Shown one piece after another: positions 39,787 through 49,042 of a DNA stretch of 64,000 nt (positions are counted from its first letter, which is position 1; each line of letters starts with the position of its first letter). The notes under the pieces are model-generated. The model was given only the letters and a program-made list of their open reading frames with translations, was not told where the DNA came from and made no database searches. The position numbers and the translations under genes are program-made. The stretch is from assembly GCF_000236905.1 (NCBI RefSeq), contig NC_016530.1, forward strand, positions 62,001-126,000, given 5' to 3'. Source of the DNA: Tetrapisispora phaffii CBS 4417. Its lineage: Eukaryota; Ascomycota; Saccharomycetes; Saccharomycetales; Saccharomycetaceae.

Positions 39787-39793
39787 TGACTCA
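39787..39793. promoter_or_regulatory. TGACTCA (Gcn4/AP-1) site
   Basis: An exact Gcn4 site lies beside the Reb1-like site, about 235 bp before the YAP1/CAD1 start. Confidence 0.5.
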
Positions 39794-40026
39794 TCCCGCT
39801 ACGCCGTTTAAAGTTAAAAATTTAATTAATAAGCAATCCATTGCAACAATAATACACATTTAGCAAGAGTGTTAAGAGTTAAATATATACATATATATAT
39901 TTATGGTTGCAACTTCTATGCATTTGGTGGTTCTATTTGTTCGATCGAAGCTGTGTGTAGTAAAGACGCATTGATCTGTTTTATTGGAAATTAGTCAGAT
40001 ACATATACCTATATATTTAAGACGAT

Positions 40027-41709
40027 ATGAGCGTTGTTTCTAACAGTAAGAGGGTTTTGGATGCTAACATTGGGGACTCGGAAAGTAGCAGCAGTGCTGC
40101 ATCTCGGAAGAAAGTGGGTAGAAAGTTGTTGAATGATAGTGATGTGAAGAGCAAGAGGACTTTTCAGAATAGAAATGCTCAAAGGGCGTTCAGGGAACGT
40201 AAAGAGAGGAAATTGAAGGAGTTAGAAGACAAAGTTTTAGCGTTGGAGCAAGTGAACGAGGCGAAAGAATTGGAGACAAATTTCTTAAGGTCGAGGCTAA
40301 AAAGTATGGCTGACGAGTTGAAGAAATACAGACCTGCACAGAGTTCAGATTTAGAGGTTTTGGAATATTTAGCGAAGAAAGAACAGCTCGCAAAATATAA
40401 TCATAATGCTAATCCAATTAAAGAAGAAGAAGAAGTAAAAGAGGAGGAGGAAGACGAAGAGGGAGAAGAAGGAGGGGACAATATCCACGCTAACCAAAGC
40501 TTCGAACAGGAGTCTGCAAAACAAAAACAAGAGATACTATCAAATATTGAAAAGAAAAAGGATTTCACTTTTGAATATCCGAAACAAAATAAAATGCCCT
40601 CTCCAGAGTCATCTACCTCCATAACATCTTCTGTGGTAACTTCAGGTAAGTATAATGTTCAACTTCAGCAAGGTTCAGTAAATAATCAAGTCACGACCCC
40701 GGATTCTTCTGTTTCTTCCTCTACTTGGATACATCCTGTGTTTTATGAGGATAATGCCAAACAACTCCCTCAATTTGAACAACCAAAGGCTGTGCCTACA
40801 AATATGGATGTTAGTCCTGCTAACTCAGACATTAACCAAAGTACTTCGGATATCGTACCGGGGTCCGCCAAATCGTTTGATGCAATTCCATTTGGTTATG
40901 ATAGTAGTTTATTTTCAAATGATTTCAATTTTGATGACAAGTTCAGTGACCAAGTTTCTTCTTTTTGTGACAAAGTTAACAATCCAAACTATTCCCCTGA
41001 AAACAATAGTTTACCATCTTTAGTTTCCGAGAATTACAATGCGGAAAGTCACAATAATACTATTGCTTTACCAGATACCACAACGGAATTTGGTAAAAAG
41101 GGATTCGAATTTGCTAATTCTGATGCAACTGATACCTTTTCTTGGAATTCGGGTGCTTTTCACGAAGACGATCCATCATCAAAACTATTCATCGATACCC
41201 TGGACAAACAATATGCGGTTCCAACTTCAGATGCATCAATTGCAAATGATTTCTCTAAAGCAAATAATTTCATTGAAAGCTCTTTAGCCTTTCCAGAGAG
41301 TACAGCATCTGTTGCCAATAGCATGAACGGTAATTTATACTTTAGAGATAGCAACATTGATAACACAATAGATATGCTAGATCTACTGGCTGATGATGAC
41401 GACGATGAGGATGAAGTTGATGAATCTCTAATAAAGAATAATTTAGTCACAGAAGAATGCATGGATGATGCTCAAGCTAAATCTCAATTATGCGACAAGT
41501 ATAAAAATACTGTCATTAGAGCAGAAGACGGCTCATATTTGAAATGTTCCCAAGTATGGAGTAGATTAACTGAACATCCCAAGTACTCTGAACTAGATAT
41601 TGATGGTTTATGTACAGAACTGATGTTACAAGCCAAATGTTCGGAAAAAGGTGTAGTAGTAGAATCCAGAGATGTTCAAAAGGCACTATCAAAATATCTG
41701 TCATCATAG
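40027..41709 (+). CDS. YAP1: AP-1-type bZIP stress regulator (Yap1/Cad1)
   Basis: This is an oxidative- or metal-stress activator that shuttles through Crm1. The bZIP covers about residues 40-100, with the fungal AP-1 signature NRNAQRAFRER at 48-58. A Glu-rich stretch is at about 132-150. The C-terminal cysteine-rich domain has C507, C529 and C538 in the KCSQVW, GLCTEL and AKCSEK contexts, with the overlapping nuclear-export sequence. The N-terminal cysteine region shows only one Cys (C314, SFCDK), whereas Yap1 has three. The length, 560, falls between Cad1 (409) and Yap1 (650), so the symbol is nominal. YML007W and YDR423C both lie at this position in S. cerevisiae. Confidence 0.92.
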   Translation: MSVVSNSKRVLDANIGDSESSSSAASRKKVGRKLLNDSDVKSKRTFQNRNAQRAFRERKERKLKELEDKVLALEQVNEAKELETNFLRSRLKSMADELKKYRPAQSSDLEVLEYLAKKEQLAKYNHNANPIKEEEEVKEEEEDEEGEEGGDNIHANQSFEQESAKQKQEILSNIEKKKDFTFEYPKQNKMPSPESSTSITSSVVTSGKYNVQLQQGSVNNQVTTPDSSVSSSTWIHPVFYEDNAKQLPQFEQPKAVPTNMDVSPANSDINQSTSDIVPGSAKSFDAIPFGYDSSLFSNDFNFDDKFSDQVSSFCDKVNNPNYSPENNSLPSLVSENYNAESHNNTIALPDTTTEFGKKGFEFANSDATDTFSWNSGAFHEDDPSSKLFIDTLDKQYAVPTSDASIANDFSKANNFIESSLAFPESTASVANSMNGNLYFRDSNIDNTIDMLDLLADDDDDEDEVDESLIKNNLVTEECMDDAQAKSQLCDKYKNTVIRAEDGSYLKCSQVWSRLTEHPKYSELDIDGLCTELMLQAKCSEKGVVVESRDVQKALSKYLSS

Positions 41710-43140
41710 AATGACAGTATAGAACAAAAAATATTGTTTACTTATCAACAGAAAGTTCATTAATACCTTTTTTTTACTTTTTTTCTTTGGTGTTCCACAT
41801 CTTCTCTTTGATAGTTCAATGATCAACTCCAGGACATGTCATCTCCAAAAATAACTACGTTTAATATTCTATAAACTACTGCATCTTCTAATCATTTACA
41901 CTTTAGATATCATAAATAAATATTATAATTATTAAAATAATAAAAGATGATAATCATTTACATCCAGATACTAATTATTTAGAAGTGTCTTATATTTCGT
42001 TATAGGATGTATGTATAAGAGAAGCGCGGCTAACTTTTATCTTCACTAATTGTCACTTTATAAGAAAAAGATTCTCCCATTTAAACGGAAGTAATGTAAC
42101 TATATAAGACTGGATCAGCTATGCATATATTGATATGTGAATACAGATATGTTATTAGGAGCTTATTGCAGGGAGACAGAGAAACAGTTTTTGTGTAGAT
42201 TTACGATAATCAGAGCATAAGAAAGCTGAGAACGATTGCACTACTCCTAAGTAGTCATATCTTTTAACGGTGCATGTGTTGCACTATAATAACCAGAATG
42301 TTGCTTATTTTAATGGTTCTTCTGTTGGTATGATAGGATGCTGATTCAAGAAGATCAAAGCAAAAAGATGGGGTTATGATTATATTCTGTTCTTTTGCTA
42401 GACTATATAAAACCCAAGAAACGGTTGGGTATAACAGGTATATCAGAAGTACAGAGAACAGAGGCTTTAACCTTGTTGCATCAGCTATTGGTCTTTTCTT
42501 TTAAAGTCCCCATTTGTACCTTCACTCTTCAAAGTGGGAGACGTATGCGGTTGTTACAATTCGAAGCTTAGTTTCGTCCCGGGACAGTGGCTGACCTTTG
42601 TTGTTTTTATTTTTTTATGTTTTTTAAGTGTTTTTTTTTTTGACTACTTGGGCAAATGGTTCAGTAATTTTCGTACTGTGGTGACTACAAAATTGTGGGG
42701 GAATATACGTCATACTAAAAAGTGATGTTACCCAGTATGTTAATGGAGCCTCAATTGGGTTTGATAATTAGAAATGAATTATGCACTTACCTCCACCGGT
42801 TGTTACCTCAAAGGTGCTGACCTAAATGACAACAGTTGTTGGGTAATTAGCATATTTTTATAATAAAAATGTTTTATGATCCCAAATAACTACTATATTA
42901 CAGTACAAGTTGATTCATACGTAGACTGAAATTGTTCAGAGTCTTTATTTTGTTAAGTCAATTGTTATTTAAACATTGTGAAATATTTAGAAACTTATAA
43001 TGTATGGTGGAGTGAACATGGTTCCTTTTAGATGTTTTAAAACTACTGGTTTCCAACGTTAATCAGTTTAAACGATTAATGACACGATATCATACAAGTC
43101 GAAAACTGTAGTGAGGTTTATAAGGACAGTGAAATTATTA
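41710..43140. other. YAP1-SIP1 intergenic region (1.4 kb)
   Basis: No gene is supported. Short frames exist, including one with a hydrophobic stretch near 42534-42725, but it lacks an ATG. The region begins with the YAP1 3' UTR and is unusually long for a tandem pair. I recognise no RNA gene in it. Confidence 0.6.
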
Positions 43141-45081
43141 ATGATAAACAGTTCAAAAGGTGAAAACAATTGGTCTTCGAAGAAATATCCGAATGACTTA
43201 CGGAATACACCTCCACCCACTAAAGGATCAAGTATGGGATACAAAAAATATACTGGCCTTCCTAATTTAAATGAAAGAGCAGACGATACAATGCTTTCGA
43301 ATTTAGCTCACTTAACATTGACTACATTTTGTCCAGCAGAAGCAGTCAATATTATGGCATTCGAGGAACCACTTAGAAACAACTATGGTGACAAAGAAAA
43401 CTCAATTCACCAAAATTACAAGATTGAATCCACAAAGTTAATTGAATTCCCATTAATGGCAGCTGAAATAGATGATGCACTATCCTGGAGTGAATCGAAT
43501 GATACATTTCAATTACAGCCAGAAAAAAACGATTTCACAATGGAGGAAAGCTCTAACAAACGAAACAACTTAAGCTTTGCGAAATTATCGAAATCAACAA
43601 ACAAACGTTCTAAAGTGACCTCCTCCTCTGTTGCAGGGAATGTTTATCACACTCAACGCCAAACACAGAATTTATATGATCATGTTAGTGATAGTGACTT
43701 TTTTTCAGCAAAATCGAAGAGTGATCTAATTATTCCATCCAATAAACGAAGCGCATCAGAATCTAGGAACCAAATATTGCATAATGAGACTATGCCAAAT
43801 TCAAAACTTTTTCACAATTACAGATTCCATTATATAAATCAGAACAACTTGAACGGTAGGACGCACTCTAAAAATTCGTCTAATGCAATTCAAAATGATT
43901 TTAATATGTCCACTGAACTGCTAAGGACACCAGAATTAGAAACCCCAGATCATATTGAAACAATAGAAGTGGATTCAATAAATGGCTTGAGCACAGACTC
44001 ATTATTATCTTTAGCAGAAGAATCTCAAGGCCATGCTGAAGAGAGTAAGTCAATAGCACACGATGTACAAAAAACCAGAGTTACGCTTAGATGGATAGAT
44101 TCAAAATTCAAGCCAAATAATTATCAATCAGTATCGATTATTAGTGAAGACATCATTGATGTCATTAATTTTTATCGAAGCAATAATGATAAAATTAAAA
44201 GATTACCATTGAAATATGATTCACTAACTCATGAGTGGAAAATAAGTGACTTGTTTCTACCCGCTGGATATTACGAATTCTCATTCTTAATAAATGAAAC
44301 TGATGTCCATCATTCTTTACATATTTGCACTAAGATGGATAGATTTGGAAAGAGGGTTAATTATTTTGAAGTTCCAAAATATGTCAGAACGTTTGAACCT
44401 TTACAGTTATCATCTGCATTATACACTGTGACACAAGCTGATGACCGTAGACATATCGAATGTAGTAAAACTTCATCAGAATTTTTGAATTTACTAGACA
44501 ATTACGATATTAGGACAAGATACAATGCAAACTTCTACTCCCATAATGAATCAGGAACTGGTAACAACTTTAACAATAATAAATACACAAATCAGATTCC
44601 AGAACTTTTTAAATTCTCTGAAAAAAACATTAGAGAACTATCAACTGAAACTGAAATAACATTTTTAGAGCCACCCTCTTATGGGGAGCCTAGTTTTTAC
44701 AACAATATTGTCGACTGTAGTCAAGAAAAATTATTTCTATCATTACAACAAAATGGCGCAGTTGACTCTTACGTTGCAGAGCAAGTTATATTACAACGAT
44801 ATCCCGTTTCTGAACTGCCCATTTTTTTCGAAAACATTTCGATGGAAAAACTAGCATCGCACAACAATAACTTAAATAAATCTCACACAAATAAGCATTG
44901 GTTGGAAGGTTTGACTCCAAATGAATCCGACAATATAACGCCTAAAGAACCTCCACATGTAATTTTAAACCATCTAGTTACTCAAAAAATATCTAGAAAT
45001 GTTGTTAGTGTCGCTGTCACTACACGATATAAACAAAAATATATTACCCAGATCTTATATTCGCCAATAAAACCAGACTAG
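43141..45081 (+). CDS. SIP1: SNF1 kinase beta subunit Sip1
   Basis: One of the alternative beta subunits that direct the Snf1/AMPK complex; Sip1 targets it to the vacuole membrane in S. cerevisiae. The first ATG in frame is at 43141, giving 646 residues. A Ser/Asn-rich region is followed by a carbohydrate-binding-like (AMPK1-CBM) domain near 310-430 (VTLRWIDSKFKPN through LFLPAGYYEFSFLIN) and the ASC domain over about 483-645 (PPSYGEPSFYNNIVDC, then PPHVILNHLVTQKI). The protein starts MINSSKGENN; yeast Sip1 starts MGNS and is myristoylated, but here position 2 is Ile. An unnoticed upstream mini-exon is the alternative. Homologue of YDR422C. Confidence 0.92.
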   Translation: MINSSKGENNWSSKKYPNDLRNTPPPTKGSSMGYKKYTGLPNLNERADDTMLSNLAHLTLTTFCPAEAVNIMAFEEPLRNNYGDKENSIHQNYKIESTKLIEFPLMAAEIDDALSWSESNDTFQLQPEKNDFTMEESSNKRNNLSFAKLSKSTNKRSKVTSSSVAGNVYHTQRQTQNLYDHVSDSDFFSAKSKSDLIIPSNKRSASESRNQILHNETMPNSKLFHNYRFHYINQNNLNGRTHSKNSSNAIQNDFNMSTELLRTPELETPDHIETIEVDSINGLSTDSLLSLAEESQGHAEESKSIAHDVQKTRVTLRWIDSKFKPNNYQSVSIISEDIIDVINFYRSNNDKIKRLPLKYDSLTHEWKISDLFLPAGYYEFSFLINETDVHHSLHICTKMDRFGKRVNYFEVPKYVRTFEPLQLSSALYTVTQADDRRHIECSKTSSEFLNLLDNYDIRTRYNANFYSHNESGTGNNFNNNKYTNQIPELFKFSEKNIRELSTETEITFLEPPSYGEPSFYNNIVDCSQEKLFLSLQQNGAVDSYVAEQVILQRYPVSELPIFFENISMEKLASHNNNLNKSHTNKHWLEGLTPNESDNITPKEPPHVILNHLVTQKISRNVVSVAVTTRYKQKYITQILYSPIKPD

Positions 45082-45388
45082 ATCAACCTGAAAATCGATT
45101 AGTAACACTTTTATATTCAGTCACAAAGGATGCTGTTTCCCTAAGAAGCAATTGATACCTCGAGTAGCATGTATTTAATAAATAAATAGTCATAGAAGAA
45201 TTAATTAATGTATATATAAACTAAAGACTTACCAACAGTTCTGAGAATAAGTACATCTTTTTTATTAAAGAGTCTGAAATTATAGGTTAACATATAAACA
45301 ATTTATAAAGAACATTCATATTATCATTATGCAAATGAACTATTCCTTACCTTGATAAAAGCAAAATTTCTATAAATATAAATCAATT
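45082..45388. other. SIP1-GIS4 convergent 3' region
   Basis: 307 bp of AT-rich sequence between two convergent genes. Nothing beyond 3' processing-like runs is visible. Confidence 0.6.
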
Positions 45389-47416
45389 CTACATGAGAAC
45401 ACATTTTGAGTCCTTTAATTGACTTGACTTCGTTTTAGAAGCATGTCCCTGTTTATGAATCTGTTGTTTAATTCCTTTTAAGTTATTGACAACAGTATCA
45501 GCTTTATTATCAAAATGTCCTTGTTTCGATTTACTCTTAATACTAGATTTTGAACTACTTTTTTGCTTATCATTATTAGTGGATGATTTCTGACTTATCG
45601 ATCTTTCCACAGTTGTCATAGTAGTTAGAGTTGTTGAATACTTGGATAGATCTGTATCAAAGTGATTCGTCGGTGTTATAGTTAAGAGTTTGAGTAGAGT
45701 TTCGTTGTTATTATCACCACCATCGGTGACAGTTGTATTTCTTCCTATACTCTTATCACCTGTGTATGTTCTACTTAATACTTTATATGTGCTTTCACTA
45801 TTATTAGTAGTTACTGACCTTAATGCAGTTGCTTTGTTGGATGCTATAGTATCTGGGGAAAATATTTCTGGAATAGGGTATTCTAATACAGAATCACAAT
45901 CAGAATCTTCATCATCCCGATTGGAAGATGGTTTTTCGAACGTGGTCTTATTATTATTATTATGTTGATTGTCATCCGAATTAGGAATATATGGTAATAG
46001 GGGATTTCGTACGGAGACCGCAACTTCTTTGTCATTTACAGATAAAAAATTCGAAGCAAGTGGAGAGATATTTGAATCCAAAGATAAATTGGCACTCGAA
46101 CCATCACTATTAATCAAATTATTATTAATATGTTTATCTGTTGCGAACGTGATCGCTTGTGGGTATTCTAGGTTAATTATTACCATCGAATAAAAAAATA
46201 TTTTTACAAAATCGGCATATATATCCATCAAATAATTCAAAGTTACGATTTCTAAATTATCCATTGAAAATTTGGAATCATATAATAGCCACTCATCATC
46301 TTCAGTTGCTTCATGTATAAGGCTATTCGATTGTCTAACAGCTGTGAAGGATTCACCGCTTTCAAAGTTGATCAATATCATACTCTGTAAAACCAATTTA
46401 AACTCACCGTACGAATTTTGCATTTCAATGGAGGGAAGAAGTGATAATAAACGATCTTGGGAGTTGATACTCAAATTGCTCATACTATAAGCACCTGATG
46501 AAAATACATCGCTTACTATCATAGAATCAGATGTGGCTTCATCATCTAGTCGTTCTACAGCTTTGTCATTTTGACCACTATCTAAAGAACTTGTTGTATT
46601 TTTTAAGAGATTGTCCTTATGATGTGTTAATTTTAATGATTGTCCATCATAATGCGTATTCAAATTCCTGGAATTCAGATCTGAGTAACTATCAATCGAT
46701 TCAATATCTGAACGTGAGTAAATAGATGCATTGTTACTTGGTTTAACTACGGCATGATTCGCTTCAGCTTTTGCAATTTCTGTTGTGCTATTTTGAAATT
46801 TATTTCTATTAAATTTTGTTTTAAAGTTTAATTCAATGGATAATCCCGAATCATTTTCTGATGAACTTACATATGATCCTTCCTCATCTAAATCCTTAGC
46901 CTGGGTGGATTGATTAACATATTCAAATTCCGAATTCTGCTCTTTGTATCTATCAATATTCGAAGTGTCGTCCCGGTGACAAGAAACAGAGACTTCTTCA
47001 ATAGATGTTGTTAATAGTTTGTTCAAACTATCAATCACCATATAATATGTTTCGTGATCCTTTTTAAAGTGCTCTGAATTAATATTATTATTACATATTT
47101 CCCTGATTACGATATTAGAAAGATCAACATTAGGGAAATTATCAACTAAGAAATCATCAATTATTTCTTTATCCTTGTCCAAGGTATAGTGAAGGGATAG
47201 GAATAAGATATTGCCATCGCTGATATTTGCATCCTCCTCCTCCATTTCTATATTCCTTGCATGTGTTTGGAGTGTCTCTCTGATTTTATTTAAGATAGAA
47301 CGATATTTATCTTCCTCCTTCAAAAGTTCTTCAAATTCACCATTTCTAATACAATTCAAATACCAAGTCCACAAGGAACTGTATTTGTCATCTTTAATTT
47401 CATCGAAAAGTACCAT
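45389..47416 (-). CDS. GIS4: CAAX-box protein Gis4
   Basis: Gis4 is a plasma-membrane-associated signalling protein linked to Snf1 and ion homeostasis. The first ATG is at 47416 (MVLFDEIKDDKYSSLWTWYLNCIRNGEF...), giving 675 residues; the frame is open for 21 codons upstream, but only from a TTG next to a stop. The conserved N-terminal helical region is about residues 1-135. The rest is Ser/Asn/Asp-rich and disordered, and the protein ends CVLM, a CAAX box with a terminal Met expected to be farnesylated. Length is somewhat below the yeast protein (774). Its start is the least certain in the window. Homologue of YML006C. Confidence 0.85.
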   Translation of the reverse strand: MVLFDEIKDDKYSSLWTWYLNCIRNGEFEELLKEEDKYRSILNKIRETLQTHARNIEMEEEDANISDGNILFLSLHYTLDKDKEIIDDFLVDNFPNVDLSNIVIREICNNNINSEHFKKDHETYYMVIDSLNKLLTTSIEEVSVSCHRDDTSNIDRYKEQNSEFEYVNQSTQAKDLDEEGSYVSSSENDSGLSIELNFKTKFNRNKFQNSTTEIAKAEANHAVVKPSNNASIYSRSDIESIDSYSDLNSRNLNTHYDGQSLKLTHHKDNLLKNTTSSLDSGQNDKAVERLDDEATSDSMIVSDVFSSGAYSMSNLSINSQDRLLSLLPSIEMQNSYGEFKLVLQSMILINFESGESFTAVRQSNSLIHEATEDDEWLLYDSKFSMDNLEIVTLNYLMDIYADFVKIFFYSMVIINLEYPQAITFATDKHINNNLINSDGSSANLSLDSNISPLASNFLSVNDKEVAVSVRNPLLPYIPNSDDNQHNNNNKTTFEKPSSNRDDEDSDCDSVLEYPIPEIFSPDTIASNKATALRSVTTNNSESTYKVLSRTYTGDKSIGRNTTVTDGGDNNNETLLKLLTITPTNHFDTDLSKYSTTLTTMTTVERSISQKSSTNNDKQKSSSKSSIKSKSKQGHFDNKADTVVNNLKGIKQQIHKQGHASKTKSSQLKDSKCVLM

Positions 47417-49042
47417 GGGTGCAACACTGTGGTTGACATAAAAGTTTTTATGAATTAAGTAATATCTTTGTAGTTTCAATATCTATGAATCCTCAAAGCC
47501 CTAAACGTTATGCGATGATATGCTATTGAACAATAAAAAGGTATTGTTCGTGATAATATTGTTACCAACAAATAAGTTGATTTTGTTTTTACAATGTTTT
47601 TTATAACCACGTCAAAAAAATTATTAGGAATAGAAAACTAATATTAACGCCTTACAATTAGTGTTCTTTCTCTTCCGTATTATTGTTATCCTGGCCGATC
47701 AATATGCAACCACCAATATGGTCAACTTACTGATAAGTTATACAAAGAAGCAACTAGGAAACATAGAATGCAACACAATGTTAATCAAAAGTATTGTCAA
47801 CAAAGAAAGAAATGGATTTTAACTCATCTATCCTGCATAGGCATCGATGGATTATCAGAATTCAACGCATAAAAAATTAAATTAATGCCGTATCACTCAT
47901 TGTTCATGCATACTTCTGTTCATACCGAATTTTAAACTTTCGAAACCAAATTCATGTGGTACGACTTTTCGTCAATTATGGGTTAAAATGGTTCCTTGTC
48001 GCTGCGTCATTGTCCAAAATCGATCACTCTAAAAATCTTTAAGGCATCGTGAGCGATTTATGGTTCCGTAAAAAATATTTCCTGAATAGTAACGTTTGTA
48101 CAGTCCATATGGAACTAAATGCGATGGGGTAAGGGTTCAATTTCTGGGCACCGTCCCTCTGACATGGCAACCCTAATAAATCTTGACAAGCCCTAACAAG
48201 CCCTATTTTAGGAACCAAACTGTCCCGACTTTGGAGTTACCATCACACTGCAAAGGTGCTGTTTGTGAACTTGGGTGTATCAGCGGTCTATGGCATGTGT
48301 CAATCTCCTTCTATGAACCATACTAGAGAGACATTGATCTTTAATCTTGTTACTTTAAGCTCCTCCAATGCAAGACCACAAAGCAAGTGTGCATGGAGCT
48401 CACTAGGAGCATTGCGGAGCAGGGGCAGCCAACAGGACAATATATATCGATCGACACTCTCATGTACATGGAGCACGCAAGACTCGTTATCTTGCGGCAG
48501 TGTAAAGTTGCTTAACATCCGCTGTTGCGATGACATCCATCATTCCCTATTAAACCGCGGTCTTGAAGATGTTCCTGTTGGCGATCCACGTTCGCTGCAA
48601 TCACAGCAACGCAAACCTGCCATCTATAACACACCTTCAAGCCTGCTTTTTACCCTTCACGGCTCCCAAAGTGCCAATACTTGACTGTTTTGTACTCTAT
48701 TGCAAAGTGACTTACAGACTGGATGTTCCTTTTATGTCGGCGGTTATTCTCTTTTTGTATGGCACGCCGGCTCCAACCATCTACGTGGCGCTATCACATG
48801 ACTTATTTCATACACAAGGTCATCGGAAATCAAATTTTGACCAAATCGACAGGAGACCAACTCACATCTGGAGAACAGTTAGTTGTGTCGTTAGATAAAA
48901 GATGGCCGAGGGCGTTTCAAGAGAGATTGGTAGTTCGTAGAGTACAAGTAGGTTTGTTCAGCATCCAAAGATACAGCGATTTAGTTGCCTGTTGTACCAC
49001 TGCTATTTGGGTATTTGAGATTGGTTAACCATCGACCGGTAG
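47417..49042. other. GIS4-DUS1 divergent intergenic region (1.6 kb) at a synteny break
   Basis: Gene order changes here from the YML006/YDR422 block to DUS1-VPS70. The part from about 48100 to 48980 is less AT-rich than most intergenic DNA in the window and holds several open frames, the most protein-like being minus-strand 48300-48536. I cannot assign any of them to a family, nor do I recognise a tRNA or snoRNA. A relic of an older gene is possible. Confidence 0.55.
48300..48536 (-). CDS. Possible 78-codon small gene, unassigned
   Basis: An ATG-started frame of 78 codons (MSSQQRMLSNFTLPQDNE...) with a mixed composition rather than low complexity: for example HVHESVDRYILSC and ELHAHLLCGLALEEL. 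I do not recognise the family. It overlaps a longer plus-strand frame (48256-48684), which starts no better. It lies in the large GIS4-DUS1 gap at a synteny break. A chance frame remains the likeliest explanation; a small fast-evolving gene or an exon of one is the alternative. Confidence 0.2.
   Translation of the reverse strand: MSSQQRMLSNFTLPQDNESCVLHVHESVDRYILSCWLPLLRNAPSELHAHLLCGLALEELKVTRLKINVSLVWFIEGD

Larger units (their letters stand above)
39510..40026. promoter_or_regulatory. RPN9-YAP1 divergent intergenic region
   Basis: 517 bp between RPN9 and the bZIP gene. It holds a PACE (39698-39706), a second degenerate CGCGGCAAA (39761-39769), a Reb1-like TTACCCG (39778-39784) and a Gcn4/AP-1 TGACTCA (39787-39793). 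The two genes that separate the homologues in S. cerevisiae (DYN2 and SNX41) are absent. Confidence 0.7.

Noticed and set aside
42534..42725. 63-codon frame with a hydrophobic segment between YAP1 and SIP1
   Set aside because: It begins with GTG, has no ATG, and is T-rich, which produces Phe/Leu-rich translations by composition alone.
48256..48684. 142-codon plus-strand frame in the GIS4-DUS1 gap
   Set aside because: It has no ATG near its start that would give a sensible N-terminus, is Ser-rich, and overlaps other frames of equal merit. No family resemblance was seen.
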